64,000 nucleotides of DNA from CAXXOK01 sp963663285 (GCA_963663285.2 CAXXNI010000002.1:1550001-1614000), one strand, 5' to 3'; positions 17,995-26,672 are shown, counted from the first letter of the stretch. Numbers and translations are program-made. Notes: generated from the sequence alone by a model not told the origin.

Positions 17995-18282
17995 AATCTC
18001 GGGTGCATACCCGGGGTAAAGGCGATGACGAAGACCAAAGCCTGCGTGGATACGGTTTGCAGAGAGGAAAGCAATTGCTGAAAGTTTTCCATTCCGTATG
18101 CGGGTCATTCACTTCCGATGCCGCTTTGCCCAAAGCGTAAGCCTGTAAGCAAAGCCGGGGATCAGCACACCCCGTTACCAAGCGAGAGCATTTACCGGGC
18201 AACCCCGGCAGATGGAATTTGGGTGGTACAACGCGGCATTATGCCTTCGTCCCATGCGTACGCATAGGGTGGGGGCTTTTTT
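17995..18282 (+). promoter_or_regulatory. T-box leader sensing uncharged tRNA-Phe, with terminator
   Basis: The leader holds the T-box signature TTTGGGTGGTACAACGCGG at about 18218-18236 and the distal AGAGAGGAAAGC and GCTGAAAG elements of stem I. Stem I can be drawn: GGGTAAAG pairs with CTTTGCCC at the base, and CCTGC plus ATACGG pair with CCGTAT plus GCGGG above. The specifier loop between them contains TTC followed by A at 18108-18111, a Phe codon that matches the downstream pheS. A terminator with about 14 paired bases (18243-18275) and a T tract follows; the antiterminator would form from the T-box sequence. Structure was drawn by eye. Confidence 0.88.
18243..18282 (+). terminator. T-box regulated terminator
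   Basis: GCCTTCGTCCCATGCG can pair with GCATAGGGTGGGGGC with one mismatch and several G-T pairs, followed by TTTTTT. It overlaps the region just after the T-box sequence, as expected for transcription attenuation. Confidence 0.8.
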
Positions 18283-18344
18283 CATTGGGAAAAGGCCGTT
18301 TCCCAAATTCGAACACGGTCGTAACCAAAAAGGAGGAAGCGTTC

Positions 18345-19373
18345 ATGTCCATATCGGATACCTTGCAGGAATTGATGCAAAAAGCAGGCAATACGCTTGC
18401 ACAGGTGGACAGCACTGCCGCGCTGGACGCGCTGCGTGTAAAAGTGCTGGGTAAAAAAGGCGAATTGACCGCTCTGCTCAAAGGGCTGGGGCAACTATCC
18501 CCCGAGGAGCGCCCCAAAGCCGGCGCCCAAATCAACGAGGCGCGCGCAAAGCTGACCGAGCAGATGGATCAGGCTGCGGCAGCACTGAAGCAAAAAGAGC
18601 TGCTGGCTGCGCTTACAAAAGAAACCATCGATGTTACCGAGCCGCGCCCGCTGCCGAAAGTCGGCACAGACCACCCCATTACGCTGGTCATGAACGATCT
18701 TATCGAGTGCTTCACCGGCATGGGCTTTGAAGTGCTGCAAGGCCCCGAAGTGGAGCTGGACCATTATAACTTCGAGCTGATGAACATACCCAAAAACCAC
18801 CCGGCCCGCGACGCGCAGGATACATTCTACATGGATGATAATATCGTGCTGCGCACGCATACCAGCCCCATGCAGGCGCGCGCCATGCTCACCCGTAAGC
18901 CGCCCATCCGCATCGTATGCCCCGGCCGTGTATACCGCGCCGACGAGATGGACGCCACTCATAGCCCTGTATTCCACCAAATGGAAGGCCTCGTGATAGA
19001 CGAGCATATTACCATGGCCGACCTGCGCGGCACGCTTACGGCCTTTGCCAAGCATATTTACGGCGCGGATGTGGAAACCCGCTTCCGTCCCAGCTTCTTC
19101 CCCTTCACAGAGCCAAGCGCCGAGGTGGATTTAACCTGCTCGGCCTGCCACGGTAAGGGATGCCGGATTTGTAAGGAAACCGGTTGGATCGAAGTGCTTG
19201 GCTCCGGCATGGTAAACCCCAAAGTGCTGGAAATGTGCGGCATCGATAGCACCCGTTACAGTGGTTTCGCTTTCGGCATCGGCCTTGAACGTTTGGCGAT
19301 GCGTCGCTATGGCATCAAGGATATGCGGCTTCTGTACGAAGGTGACGCGCGGCTGCTCGGGCAGCTGCGGTAA
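18345..19373 (+). CDS. pheS: Phenylalanyl-tRNA synthetase alpha subunit
   Basis: A 342-residue class II synthetase subunit. It has an N-terminal coiled-coil tRNA-binding arm (about residues 1-90), motif 1 to 2 region (HPARDAQDTFYM, HTSPMQARAML, GRVYRADEMDATHSPVFHQMEG) and motif 3 (FAFGIGLERLAMRRYGI). The CSACHGKGCRICKETGWIE segment is a normal feature of bacterial PheS. The ATG at 18345 has an AGGAGG site five to six bases upstream and lies after the T-box terminator; the frame is open further upstream only through the leader. With pheT 23 bases downstream it forms the alpha2-beta2 enzyme. Confidence 0.96.
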   Translation: MSISDTLQELMQKAGNTLAQVDSTAALDALRVKVLGKKGELTALLKGLGQLSPEERPKAGAQINEARAKLTEQMDQAAAALKQKELLAALTKETIDVTEPRPLPKVGTDHPITLVMNDLIECFTGMGFEVLQGPEVELDHYNFELMNIPKNHPARDAQDTFYMDDNIVLRTHTSPMQARAMLTRKPPIRIVCPGRVYRADEMDATHSPVFHQMEGLVIDEHITMADLRGTLTAFAKHIYGADVETRFRPSFFPFTEPSAEVDLTCSACHGKGCRICKETGWIEVLGSGMVNPKVLEMCGIDSTRYSGFAFGIGLERLAMRRYGIKDMRLLYEGDARLLGQLR

Positions 19374-19396
19374 CGGGCGAAGGGAGGACGAACGAC

Positions 19397-21784
19397 ATGA
19401 AATTAAGCATGAGCATGCTTCGGGAATATACGGACATCCCCGTAACCCCCAAGGAATATGAAGAACGGATGATTATGACCGGCACCGCCGTTGAAGGCGT
19501 GGAGGATGTCGGCGCGACGGTAAACAAGGTGGTTGTCGGGCGCGTGCTGACTTGCGAAGCTGTGGAAGGCACGCATCTGCACGCCTGCACCGTCGACGTT
19601 GGCGGAGAAGCGCCGCTTTCCATCGTCTGCGGCGCACCAAACGTGGCGGTTGGCATTCTGGCGCCGGTCGCGCTGGACGGTGCTTTGTTGCCGGACGGCA
19701 CCAAAATTAAAAAGGGAAAGCTGCGCGGCATGGTGAGCGAAGGAATGCTGTGCGCCGCTACGGAACTGGGCGTGCCGACAGACCTATATCCCAGTGTTGG
19801 CGACGAGGGCTTGCTGATTTTTCAGGAAGATTATCCCCTTGGCAGCGACGTTAAGCCCATCCTCGGCATTGACGATGTAATCGTTGATTTTGAAATTCTC
19901 GCCAACCGTCCGGATTGCCTGTGCGCGCTGGGTGTAGCGCGTGAAACCGCCGCAGCGCTGGGCACCAGCTTCCATGCGGAAAAACCGGTTGTGAAAGAAG
20001 CGGGCGGCAGCATTCACGACGAGGTGAAAATCAGCGTTCAGGATAGCGATCTGTGCCCGCGGTATGCCGCGCGTGTTATTAAGAACGTACGCATTGCACC
20101 TTCTCCTCTTTGGCTGCGCAAATATCTGCACGGCGCCGGGCTGCGCTCCATCAACAACATTGTGGATATTACCAACTATGTGATGATCGAATACGGTCAC
20201 CCCATGCACGCTTTCGACCTGAGCAAGGTGCGCGGGCGGGAGATCATCGTGCGGCGTGCGCATGAAAACGAAACACTGACCACATTGGACGGCGAAGAGC
20301 GCGCTTTGCGCACCGACGATCTGGTAATTTGCGATCAGGACCGCGCAACCGGACTTGCGGGCATTATGGGCGGCGAAGAAAGCGAGATTATCGAAGGCAC
20401 GACCGAGGTTATGTTCGAGTGTGCCAGCTTCGACCGCACCGGCATCCGCATTACCAGCCGTGCGCTGGGTATGCGCACTGAGGCCAGCGGCCGCTTTGAG
20501 CGCGGCGTAAGCCCCGCCACGGTGATGGACGCGCTGGACCGCGCCTGCATGCTGGTGAACCTGCTGGATGCGGGCGACGTAGTAAGCGGCTGCATCGACC
20601 TGTACGCAAACCCCATCGAGCAAAAACCGGTGACAGCGAGCATCGCCCGGATCGCCGAACGCGCCGGTGTGGATATTCCCGCCGAAGCGATGGTTTCCAT
20701 TTTACAAAAGCTGCAATTTACCGTACAGCGCGATGGCGATACGCTAACGGTGGTTGCCCCCGCTTTCCGAAGCGATGTGGAGGGCGAGGCCGACCTGTGC
20801 GAAGAAGTGCTGCGCCTGTATGGGTTTGACCACATCGGCTGCACACGCCTGCGCGGGGAAACCACGCAGGGCGGCATATCACCCATGCTCAAACTGAAAA
20901 ACCGCACCGCAGGCATTTTGCACGGGCTAGGCTACATCGAAGTGATGAATTACAGCTTCCTTGGCTTGAAAGCCATCGAAAAGCTGGGCTTGCCCGCCGG
21001 AGACGCGCGGCTTTCGCCGCTGGGCATTCGTAACCCGCTGGGAGAAGATACAACGTACATGCGCCCCACCCTTGCGCCGGATATGCTCAAGACGCTAGCC
21101 TATAACATGAATCACGGCACGCCCGAAGCCTGCCTGTATGAAATGGCTGCGGTATTTGACCCGCACCACCCCACCGCCGAGGGTTTACCGCTGGAAACCC
21201 AATACCTTTGCCTCGGCGCTTATGGCGAGCAAGTGGATTTCTACTCCATCCGCGGCGCTGTGGAAGCTGTGCTTGCATCCGCCGGTATTACCTGCGAGGT
21301 CGTACCCGGTGCGGACGTTTACTACCATCCGGGCCGCAGCGCAAAGCTGATGCAGGGCGATACCGTATATGCGCAGATTGGCGAAGTGCATCCCGGCATC
21401 CGTGAGGCATTCGATTTGCCCCGCCGTGCGGTCATTGCGGAGGTAGACCTGCAAACGCTGCTGGACAACGCAATCCCCATGGGCGAGCTTTCTCCCCTGC
21501 CCCGATTCCCCAGTGTAGCGCGCGATTTGGCGCTGGTGATGGATGAAACCGTCGCCGTTGGCCCGCTGATGTCCGCCATGCGCCGCGCCGGCGGCAAGCT
21601 GCTGGAGAACATCACCATGTTTGATGTGTACCGCGGCGCGCAGCTTGGCGAAGGGAAAAAGAGCGTAGCCTTCTCCCTCACCTTCCGCGCATCCGACCGC
21701 ACGCTCACCGAACCGGAAATTGCCAAAGCGATGGATAAGGTACAGCGCAGCTGTGAAATGCAGTACGGTGCGGTAATTCGCTAA
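19397..21784 (+). CDS. pheT: Phenylalanyl-tRNA synthetase beta subunit
   Basis: A 795-residue protein with the full bacterial PheT architecture: an N-terminal tRNA-binding OB domain (VGRVLTCEAVEGTHLHACTVDVGG, then IVCGAPNVAVG), the B3/B4 editing region (NIVDITNYVMIEYGHPMHAFDL), B5 domain, a catalytic-like core (NPLGEDTTYMRPTLAPDML) and the C-terminal anticodon-binding FDX-ACB domain (SPLPRFPSVARDLAL). It is translated from the T-box-controlled transcript after pheS and is followed by a strong terminator. No defect is visible. Confidence 0.96.
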   Translation: MKLSMSMLREYTDIPVTPKEYEERMIMTGTAVEGVEDVGATVNKVVVGRVLTCEAVEGTHLHACTVDVGGEAPLSIVCGAPNVAVGILAPVALDGALLPDGTKIKKGKLRGMVSEGMLCAATELGVPTDLYPSVGDEGLLIFQEDYPLGSDVKPILGIDDVIVDFEILANRPDCLCALGVARETAAALGTSFHAEKPVVKEAGGSIHDEVKISVQDSDLCPRYAARVIKNVRIAPSPLWLRKYLHGAGLRSINNIVDITNYVMIEYGHPMHAFDLSKVRGREIIVRRAHENETLTTLDGEERALRTDDLVICDQDRATGLAGIMGGEESEIIEGTTEVMFECASFDRTGIRITSRALGMRTEASGRFERGVSPATVMDALDRACMLVNLLDAGDVVSGCIDLYANPIEQKPVTASIARIAERAGVDIPAEAMVSILQKLQFTVQRDGDTLTVVAPAFRSDVEGEADLCEEVLRLYGFDHIGCTRLRGETTQGGISPMLKLKNRTAGILHGLGYIEVMNYSFLGLKAIEKLGLPAGDARLSPLGIRNPLGEDTTYMRPTLAPDMLKTLAYNMNHGTPEACLYEMAAVFDPHHPTAEGLPLETQYLCLGAYGEQVDFYSIRGAVEAVLASAGITCEVVPGADVYYHPGRSAKLMQGDTVYAQIGEVHPGIREAFDLPRRAVIAEVDLQTLLDNAIPMGELSPLPRFPSVARDLALVMDETVAVGPLMSAMRRAGGKLLENITMFDVYRGAQLGEGKKSVAFSLTFRASDRTLTEPEIAKAMDKVQRSCEMQYGAVIR

Positions 21785-21803
21785 CCAATCAAACAAATTA
21801 CGT

Positions 21804-21846
21804 ATCCAGCCGCCACCTGCCTGCAGGTGGCGGCTGGATTTCTTTT
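21804..21846 (+). terminator. Terminator of pheST
   Basis: A 17-base-pair perfect GC-rich stem (ATCCAGCCGCCACCTGC and its complement) is followed by TTTCTTTT. Confidence 0.9.
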
Positions 21847-22185
21847 ATGTGGGCTGTAAATCTGATGCGGCAATCTACCGCTTATCAGAAATTGGGTTTA
21901 ATTAGCTATTAATACGATCTATATATTGAAAATATTCTCGCCATTTTACACACAAAGGCTTCCATCCTATACAGATGGAAGCCTTATTTCAATCGAAAAT
22001 AAGAAACATGAACCAAGAGGATATTTATAGACTTCCCAGCCCGCCGGAGTGTCGCTCTGCCGCTACTATAGCCAAGCATCATCCGTGCAGCAGGAAAAAC
22101 CACAGAAACAGCATAGCTGTTCTCTGGTTTCGCAAGTTGTTTAAAAGTGTGTTTCGCAATCTCAAGCATCGCCAGCAGCGGCTGC
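21847..22185. other. Intergenic region between pheT and pstA; no gene recognised
   Basis: About 340 bases. The first part is AT-rich and featureless. An inverted repeat at 21955-21984 (AAGGCTTCCATC and its complement around a five-base loop) is a likely terminator for the minus-strand pst operon or a bidirectional one. A second imperfect stem lies near 22100-22133 (AACCACAGAAACAGC against GCTGTTCTCTGGTT). A 69-codon open frame on the minus strand (21984-22193) has no recognisable domain and in particular no Walker motifs. Confidence 0.5.
21955..21984 (-). terminator. Probable terminator downstream of pstA
   Basis: A 12-base-pair stem with a short loop; on the minus strand it is followed by TTTGTGT. 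It lies about 200 bases beyond pstA and is the first stem-loop of terminator quality in that direction. Confidence 0.5.
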
Positions 22186-23082
22186 TTAAACACCTTCCAT
22201 CTTCCTTTTATAGCGGCGTGTCAGTACCCGCGCCAGTAAACTGAAGCCAAGTACCATAATCACCAGAACAGCGGCGGAGAAGTTGGCAATCGCCTGCGAA
22301 TTCACATTCAGGCTGCCTTCTGTACGCATGACCCAGATATGCAGCGCCAGCGTTTCGCCGGGACGGAAGGGATTGAGCGGGCAGGTAGGCGATGTGATAT
22401 TCCAGTTAGACCAGTTGATGTTCGTGCTTTGTCCCGCCGTGTACAACAGCGCAGCCGCTTCACCAAAGCCACGTCCTGCCGCCAGAATCACACCGGTGAT
22501 GATGCGCGGGAAACAAGCCGGCAACAGTACCTTGGTAATCGTGCGCCAATGTGTAGCGCCCAGTGCAACGCTGCCCTCGGTGTACCCACGCGGCAGCGAA
22601 CGAAGCGCGTCCTCCGTGGTGGTGGTAATCAGCGGCAAGCTCAGTATCGATACCGCCAGCGCGCCAGCCATCAGATTCCATTTTGACCCTGTCATCAGGA
22701 TGAACACCAGATAGCCAAACAAACCAACTACGATGGAAGGAAGCGAGGAAAGGGATTCGATGCTGACCCGGATAAAAGCGGTTACTTTGTTATCCGGCGC
22801 ATATTCCGCCATATAAATCCCGGCAGTAATCCCGATCGGCACGCTGATTACCAACGAAAGGAATACCAGATAGATTGTATTAAAAAACTGGTTTCCAATA
22901 CCATGGCGGTTAAACTGCAACAGTTCCGGGTAAAAATCCATTACGCCTTTGATGATGATATATCCGGCAAACACCAGCAGCAGCAACAGGAAAAATCCGC
23001 CTACCGAGTAAAACACACCCGTCATTGCCGTATCAACCCGGTTTGCCCTGGCCGCACGTTTTTTCATGGAGTTAGGCTTCAC
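22186..23082 (-). CDS. pstA: Phosphate ABC transporter permease PstA
   Basis: A 298-residue inner-membrane permease with six predicted helices. The BPD_transp_1 signature with the EAA-type loop is visible (TEDALRSLPRGYTEGSVALGATHWRTI), followed by the RGFGEAAALLYTAG segment characteristic of PstA. It overlaps the end of pstC by 11 bases. In every textbook pst operon pstB (the ATPase) and phoU follow; neither is found here before the pheT terminator, so the ATPase must be encoded elsewhere if the system works. Confidence 0.93.
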   Translation of the reverse strand: MKPNSMKKRAARANRVDTAMTGVFYSVGGFFLLLLLVFAGYIIIKGVMDFYPELLQFNRHGIGNQFFNTIYLVFLSLVISVPIGITAGIYMAEYAPDNKVTAFIRVSIESLSSLPSIVVGLFGYLVFILMTGSKWNLMAGALAVSILSLPLITTTTEDALRSLPRGYTEGSVALGATHWRTITKVLLPACFPRIITGVILAAGRGFGEAAALLYTAGQSTNINWSNWNITSPTCPLNPFRPGETLALHIWVMRTEGSLNVNSQAIANFSAAVLVIMVLGFSLLARVLTRRYKRKMEGV

Positions 23083-24025
23083 TGCTTCTTTTCCCCTTTC
23101 TGGAAATAATGTGAATCAGGAAAATGAAGAGCATGGAGATGAGGAACAACAGCAGTGCCATGGTCCACAATGCCAGGTTATGCTCACCGCCGTTAGCGGA
23201 GTTGCCCATATCCGCCGCAATCGCGGCCGTCAGGTTATTGGTTGGCGATAGAAGGTTTGCCGGAAAAGCGCGGGTCTTGCCGATGACCATTGCTACCGCA
23301 AGCGCCTCCCCAAACGCACGGGCCAAGCCCAGAATAACGCCGGTAAAAATACCGGAGCTGGCCGCGGGAATCACCACACGGTAAATCACCTGCCAGCGGG
23401 TAGAACCTAAGCCATACGCCGCATCGCGGTATTCCTGTGATACGCTGCGTATCGCATCCGCAGCAACCGTAGTGATCGTGGGAAACATCATCACTGCCAG
23501 CACGATACTGGCTGCCAGCACCGAGTAGCCACCCATTCTGGCATGGAACGTATCCCGGATAAAAGGCACCAGTATGGTCAGGCCCGTCCAGCCGTACACG
23601 ACCGACGGAATTCCAACAAATATCTCTACCGCAGGCTGCAGCAGTTTCGACCCGGCATTCGGGGAAATCTCCGTCATAAACACAGCAGCGCCTACGCTGA
23701 AAGGCGTAACGAAAAGCAGTGCAAGCCCGCAGGTAAGCAGCGAACCGACAATATATATCGCAGCGCCCACTTGCCCGCCGCCAACGCTGGCGCTATCCGA
23801 GGGTGACCACTCCGCCGAAAAGAGAAACTCGAAAATCGAGTGATTATACTTAGTAAAGGTTCCTGTACCTTTCATAACCAAAAATGCGCCGATAGACAGC
23901 GTAAGCAGGATAATAAAATAACCGCTTGCCGTAACCAATGCGCGTCCCCGCCGTTCACTTTTCAGAAGACGAACGGAATTGCTCCGTTTTTTCGCAGGGA
24001 TCGTTATCGTCTCATTCAATACCAA
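23072..24025 (-). CDS. pstC: Phosphate ABC transporter permease PstC
   Basis: A 317-residue permease with an N-terminal cytoplasmic stretch, then six helices. The family blocks VGIPSVVYGWTGL, MMFPTITTVAADAIRSV and EYRDAAYGLGSTRWQVI (EAA loop), and GLARAFGEALAVAMVIG are present. It forms the membrane channel with PstA. A 100-base gap separates it from pstS and contains a perfect 15-base-pair hairpin, which probably sets the ratio of binding protein to permease mRNA. Confidence 0.93.
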   Translation of the reverse strand: MVLNETITIPAKKRSNSVRLLKSERRGRALVTASGYFIILLTLSIGAFLVMKGTGTFTKYNHSIFEFLFSAEWSPSDSASVGGGQVGAAIYIVGSLLTCGLALLFVTPFSVGAAVFMTEISPNAGSKLLQPAVEIFVGIPSVVYGWTGLTILVPFIRDTFHARMGGYSVLAASIVLAVMMFPTITTVAADAIRSVSQEYRDAAYGLGSTRWQVIYRVVIPAASSGIFTGVILGLARAFGEALAVAMVIGKTRAFPANLLSPTNNLTAAIAADMGNSANGGEHNLALWTMALLLFLISMLFIFLIHIISRKGKRSSEA

Positions 24026-24049
24026 ATCAACGCCTTCTTTCGGTACGCA

Positions 24050-24085
24050 GGTACCAGGCAGGCATGGTGATGCCTGCCTGGTACC
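24050..24085 (-). repeat. Perfect hairpin between pstS and pstC
   Basis: GGTACCAGGCAGGCA and its exact complement flank a six-base loop. On the transcribed (minus) strand no T tract follows, so it is more likely an mRNA-stabilising or partial attenuation element than a full terminator; on the plus strand it is followed by TTTTATT. Confidence 0.8.
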
Positions 24086-24126
24086 TTTTATTCGCCTGTT
24101 GCCAGGTTACATTTCCCACTCGAATC

Positions 24127-24993
24127 TTATTCGTGCGTGGCAATCGCTTCAGCGCTCAGCTTGGAGGAAGCGCCATAGCCCATCGCTTCGATGTTCGGGG
24201 CAAACTCATCGCTCATCATGAAGTTGATGAAGGCCTGCGTAGCATCGCTGCCATCGCCGTTGGTGTACATATGCTCGTAGCCCCATACAAGGTAGGTGCC
24301 GTTGTACATGTTCTCAAGCGTCGGCTCCACACCGTTGATGGCAACAGCCTGTACTTCCGCGTTGTTTACCAGGTAGGACAGAGCCACGTAGCCGATCGCG
24401 CCGGCGTTGTTCTTAACGGTTTCCAGCAGTGTGCCGGAGTCATCGGTTTCCAGCGACTGGTTGGAAGCTTCTTCGGTGCCATTGAGCGCCCAGGTCTTAA
24501 ACAGGGCACGGGTGCCGGAAGAAGAAGGACGGGTTACCAGCAAAATGTCCATATCGGGGCCGCCAACTTCGCTCCAGTTGGTCACTTCGGCGGTGAAGAT
24601 GGAGATGAGCTGCTCGGTGGTCAGGTCGGTCACGCCCAGTTCGGTGTTCACAACCGCAGCCATGGCGATGGTGCAAACTTTGTGGTCAACCAGCGTAGCG
24701 GCTACTTCGGCGTCCAGCTTCTGCTCGGCGAACACGTCAGAGTTGCCAATATCCACAGCGCCGTCCGCAACCTGCTGCAGGCCCTGGCCGGAACCGCCGC
24801 CGTTTACGATAACGGAGCAATCGGGGTTAGCATCCATAAAAACTTCAGAGGCAGCGGCGGCCAGCGGCAGCAGCGCGGACGAACCGGCGGCAGTCACGGT
24901 GCCGGTGATGGATTCAGCAACAGCGGGGGTTCCCATGGCAAGAAGGGTAACGCACGTTACGATACTCAGTAGCAAAGCGATTGATTTCTTCAT
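24127..24993 (-). CDS. pstS: Phosphate-binding protein PstS
   Basis: A 288-residue periplasmic-type binding protein. Residues 1-26 form a signal peptide ending AVA-ES. Phosphate-contacting motifs are visible: TAAGSSALLPL, VNGGGSGQGLQQVADGAVDIGNSD and TRPSSSGTRALF. There is no lipobox cysteine at the cleavage site (the only cysteine, at position 15, lies within the hydrophobic core), unlike most Gram-positive PstS proteins. A GGGAGG site lies 11 bases before the ATG. The promoter region holds three 11-base-spaced TTTACA-like repeats, suggesting PhoP/PhoB control. Confidence 0.93.
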   Translation of the reverse strand: MKKSIALLLSIVTCVTLLAMGTPAVAESITGTVTAAGSSALLPLAAAASEVFMDANPDCSVIVNGGGSGQGLQQVADGAVDIGNSDVFAEQKLDAEVAATLVDHKVCTIAMAAVVNTELGVTDLTTEQLISIFTAEVTNWSEVGGPDMDILLVTRPSSSGTRALFKTWALNGTEEASNQSLETDDSGTLLETVKNNAGAIGYVALSYLVNNAEVQAVAINGVEPTLENMYNGTYLVWGYEHMYTNGDGSDATQAFINFMMSDEFAPNIEAMGYGASSKLSAEAIATHE

Positions 24994-25068
24994 GTTTCTT
25001 GTTTCCTCCCTTTAATTCTTGGTTCAATACCATACTACATGATTTCATTTTTTTTGCTATCAGGTTTC

Positions 25069-25097
25069 TGTAATACGTATGTAAAGATCATGTAAAG
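25069..25097 (-). promoter_or_regulatory. Pho-box-like direct repeats upstream of pstS
   Basis: Reading the minus strand, TTTACA, TTTACA and ATTACA occur with exactly 11 bases from start to start (plus-strand TGTAAT at 25069, TGTAAA at 25080 and 25091). The PhoP box of Bacillus is a tandem TTAACA/TTTACA-type repeat with this period. The position, 80-105 bases before the pstS ATG, fits an activator site. Confidence 0.75.
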
Positions 25098-25306
25098 TCT
25101 GCTCCGCTCGGCATAAACGTCATCATTTTACGCCAAATATTACAAATTATTATTCTTCTCTACTTTTGCTTTTTATCAGGGCTTTACATGGCGTGCCTGT
25201 ATGTCCGCATTCTCCCTTTTCGTACCGTTTTATCATCATATAAATTCGCGAACCTTACACCGTTTCGTCATTCACCGTACATTTCTGTCACATAGACTGT
25301 TTTTGC

Positions 25307-25335
25307 TTTACAACCGGCTTGTCCCTTGGTATGAT
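25307..25335 (+). promoter_or_regulatory. Promoter of the VanZ-RDD gene
   Basis: TTTACA at 25307-25312 and TATGAT at 25330-25335 with a 17-base spacer. The predicted start near 25342 rules out the ATG/TTG codons upstream of 25342 and supports the TTG start at 25367. Confidence 0.65.
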
Positions 25336-25366
25336 TCGTTCACAACCTTTTGGAGGAGGCGCCACT

Positions 25367-26614
25367 TTGCACAGTTATGTTACGGCTATCTTATCCGCTG
25401 CTTGGACATTCCCTTTCGTAGCGGTACTGATTACCTTGCCGTATCTTCTATTCCAATACCGCAGGTATGGAGCGGTTATGCTCCTGCGCACCGTAATTCT
25501 ATATTCCTTTATTCTTTATATGATGTGCGCATATTTTCTTACCATGCTGCCGTTGCCCAGCCGTGAGCTGGTTGCCACCCTCACAACGCCGTATTTGCAG
25601 CTGACGCCGTTTCAAGATTTTATCGTCTGGATTCGCGATTCTGGTTTTGTGCTGTCGGACACATCCACATGGCGCGGGCTTGTGGTGAATCGGGACTTAT
25701 TCGTCATCCTTGCCAATATCGTCATGACCATCCCGCTGGGCATCTACCTGCGTTACTATTTTGGCTGTTCCCTGCCCAAAACGGTACTTATCGCGCTGGG
25801 CGTCAGTCTCGTTTTCGAGCTTACACAGCTCAGCGCGCTGTTTGGCATATATCCACGTCCCTACCGGCTGTGTGAAACCGACGACTTGATTACCAACACA
25901 CTGGGTGGATTAATCGGCTACTGGGTCGCCGGTCCGCTAATGCGCATTCTGCCCTCCCGCAAAAGAATTGATGAAATCGCCTACCGGCGGGGCACCCATG
26001 TAAGCGTTACGCGGCGCATAACAGCCGCTATTACAGATTGGATGCTTCTCGGTTTGGCACAACTAATCTTGCTGTTTACAGTGAAGCCGTTACAGAACAT
26101 GCTGTTTGCGTCTACGTTTACCAGCCTGCTTACCACACTCGGAGGCATCTATATTGCACTGGTATTGATTTACTTCATTATTTTTGAGTGGCTGCAGAAA
26201 GGGCTCACCATCGGCAAGCGGCTCACGCACATCCGCCTTGTCGATATACGGGATGGCTCCCGGCCGAAGCTATGGCAGTGCGCCGTGCGCTATTCCCTAT
26301 TCTATTTTGGTTTTCTGCCGCTGCCCCTGATTGCTTTGGTTTTGTTTGTCAACGCGTTGGAAAGTGATACGGTACAATGGTTTTTACTGGCGTTATGCGC
26401 GGTGTTGATGCTTGTCTATCTGGCTTGCGTGATTATTGTTATTCTGGGCGTACTCAACCGCAGCAGCCAGCTGCCGCATGGCGCGCTGAGCAAAACCCGC
26501 AACGTTAGTACCGTCGTGGCTTTGGTACCAGATGAAGCTTGCTGCGAAGAGCTGAATCTTACCGACAACCTGCCGCCGGTACCCGTTTCTTCGATTCAGC
26601 ATAAGACTGTATAG
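25367..26614 (+). CDS. VanZ-family and RDD-domain fusion membrane protein
   Basis: A 415-residue polytopic membrane protein in two parts. Residues about 1-200 resemble VanZ (LTPFQDF, then RDLFVILANIVMTIPLGIYL, FELTQLSALFGIYPRPYRLCETDDLITNTLGGLIGY). Residues about 215-380 resemble an RDD domain, with RRITAAITDWMLLGL at its start and GLTIGKRLTHIRLVD. VanZ gives low-level teicoplanin resistance in enterococci, but most VanZ-like proteins have no known role. TTG at 25367 is the chosen start: GGAGGAGG lies seven bases upstream and the promoter lies just before. It ends at a terminator and appears monocistronic. Confidence 0.8.
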   Translation: MHSYVTAILSAAWTFPFVAVLITLPYLLFQYRRYGAVMLLRTVILYSFILYMMCAYFLTMLPLPSRELVATLTTPYLQLTPFQDFIVWIRDSGFVLSDTSTWRGLVVNRDLFVILANIVMTIPLGIYLRYYFGCSLPKTVLIALGVSLVFELTQLSALFGIYPRPYRLCETDDLITNTLGGLIGYWVAGPLMRILPSRKRIDEIAYRRGTHVSVTRRITAAITDWMLLGLAQLILLFTVKPLQNMLFASTFTSLLTTLGGIYIALVLIYFIIFEWLQKGLTIGKRLTHIRLVDIRDGSRPKLWQCAVRYSLFYFGFLPLPLIALVLFVNALESDTVQWFLLALCAVLMLVYLACVIIVILGVLNRSSQLPHGALSKTRNVSTVVALVPDEACCEELNLTDNLPPVPVSSIQHKTV

Positions 26615-26640
26615 TGCAGGTTTCCCCCATACAACGCAGC

Positions 26641-26672
26641 AAAAGCATCCGTCCTCTGTGCGGATGCTTTTA
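26641..26672 (+). terminator. Terminator after the VanZ-RDD gene
   Basis: AAAAGCATCCG and CGGATGCTTTT form an 11-base-pair stem around a nine-base loop, ending in a T run. Confidence 0.85.

Larger units (their letters stand above)
24994..25366. other. Divergent control region between pstS and the VanZ-family gene
   Basis: About 370 bases without a gene. It holds the pstS ribosome binding site and Pho-box-like repeats (25069-25097, minus orientation), a weak minus -10 candidate (TAGTAT at 25037-25032), an isolated TTTACA at 25183, and the plus-strand promoter at 25307-25335. The stretch 25100-25300 is AT-rich and otherwise shows nothing recognisable. Confidence 0.6.

Noticed and set aside
21984..22193. 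Open frame downstream of pstA as a remnant of pstB
   Set aside because: The 69 codons show no Walker A, signature or Walker B sequence and no resemblance to any part of PstB.
23938..24972. 344-codon plus-strand open frame
   Set aside because: Antisense to pstS and pstC, both of which are clearly real.
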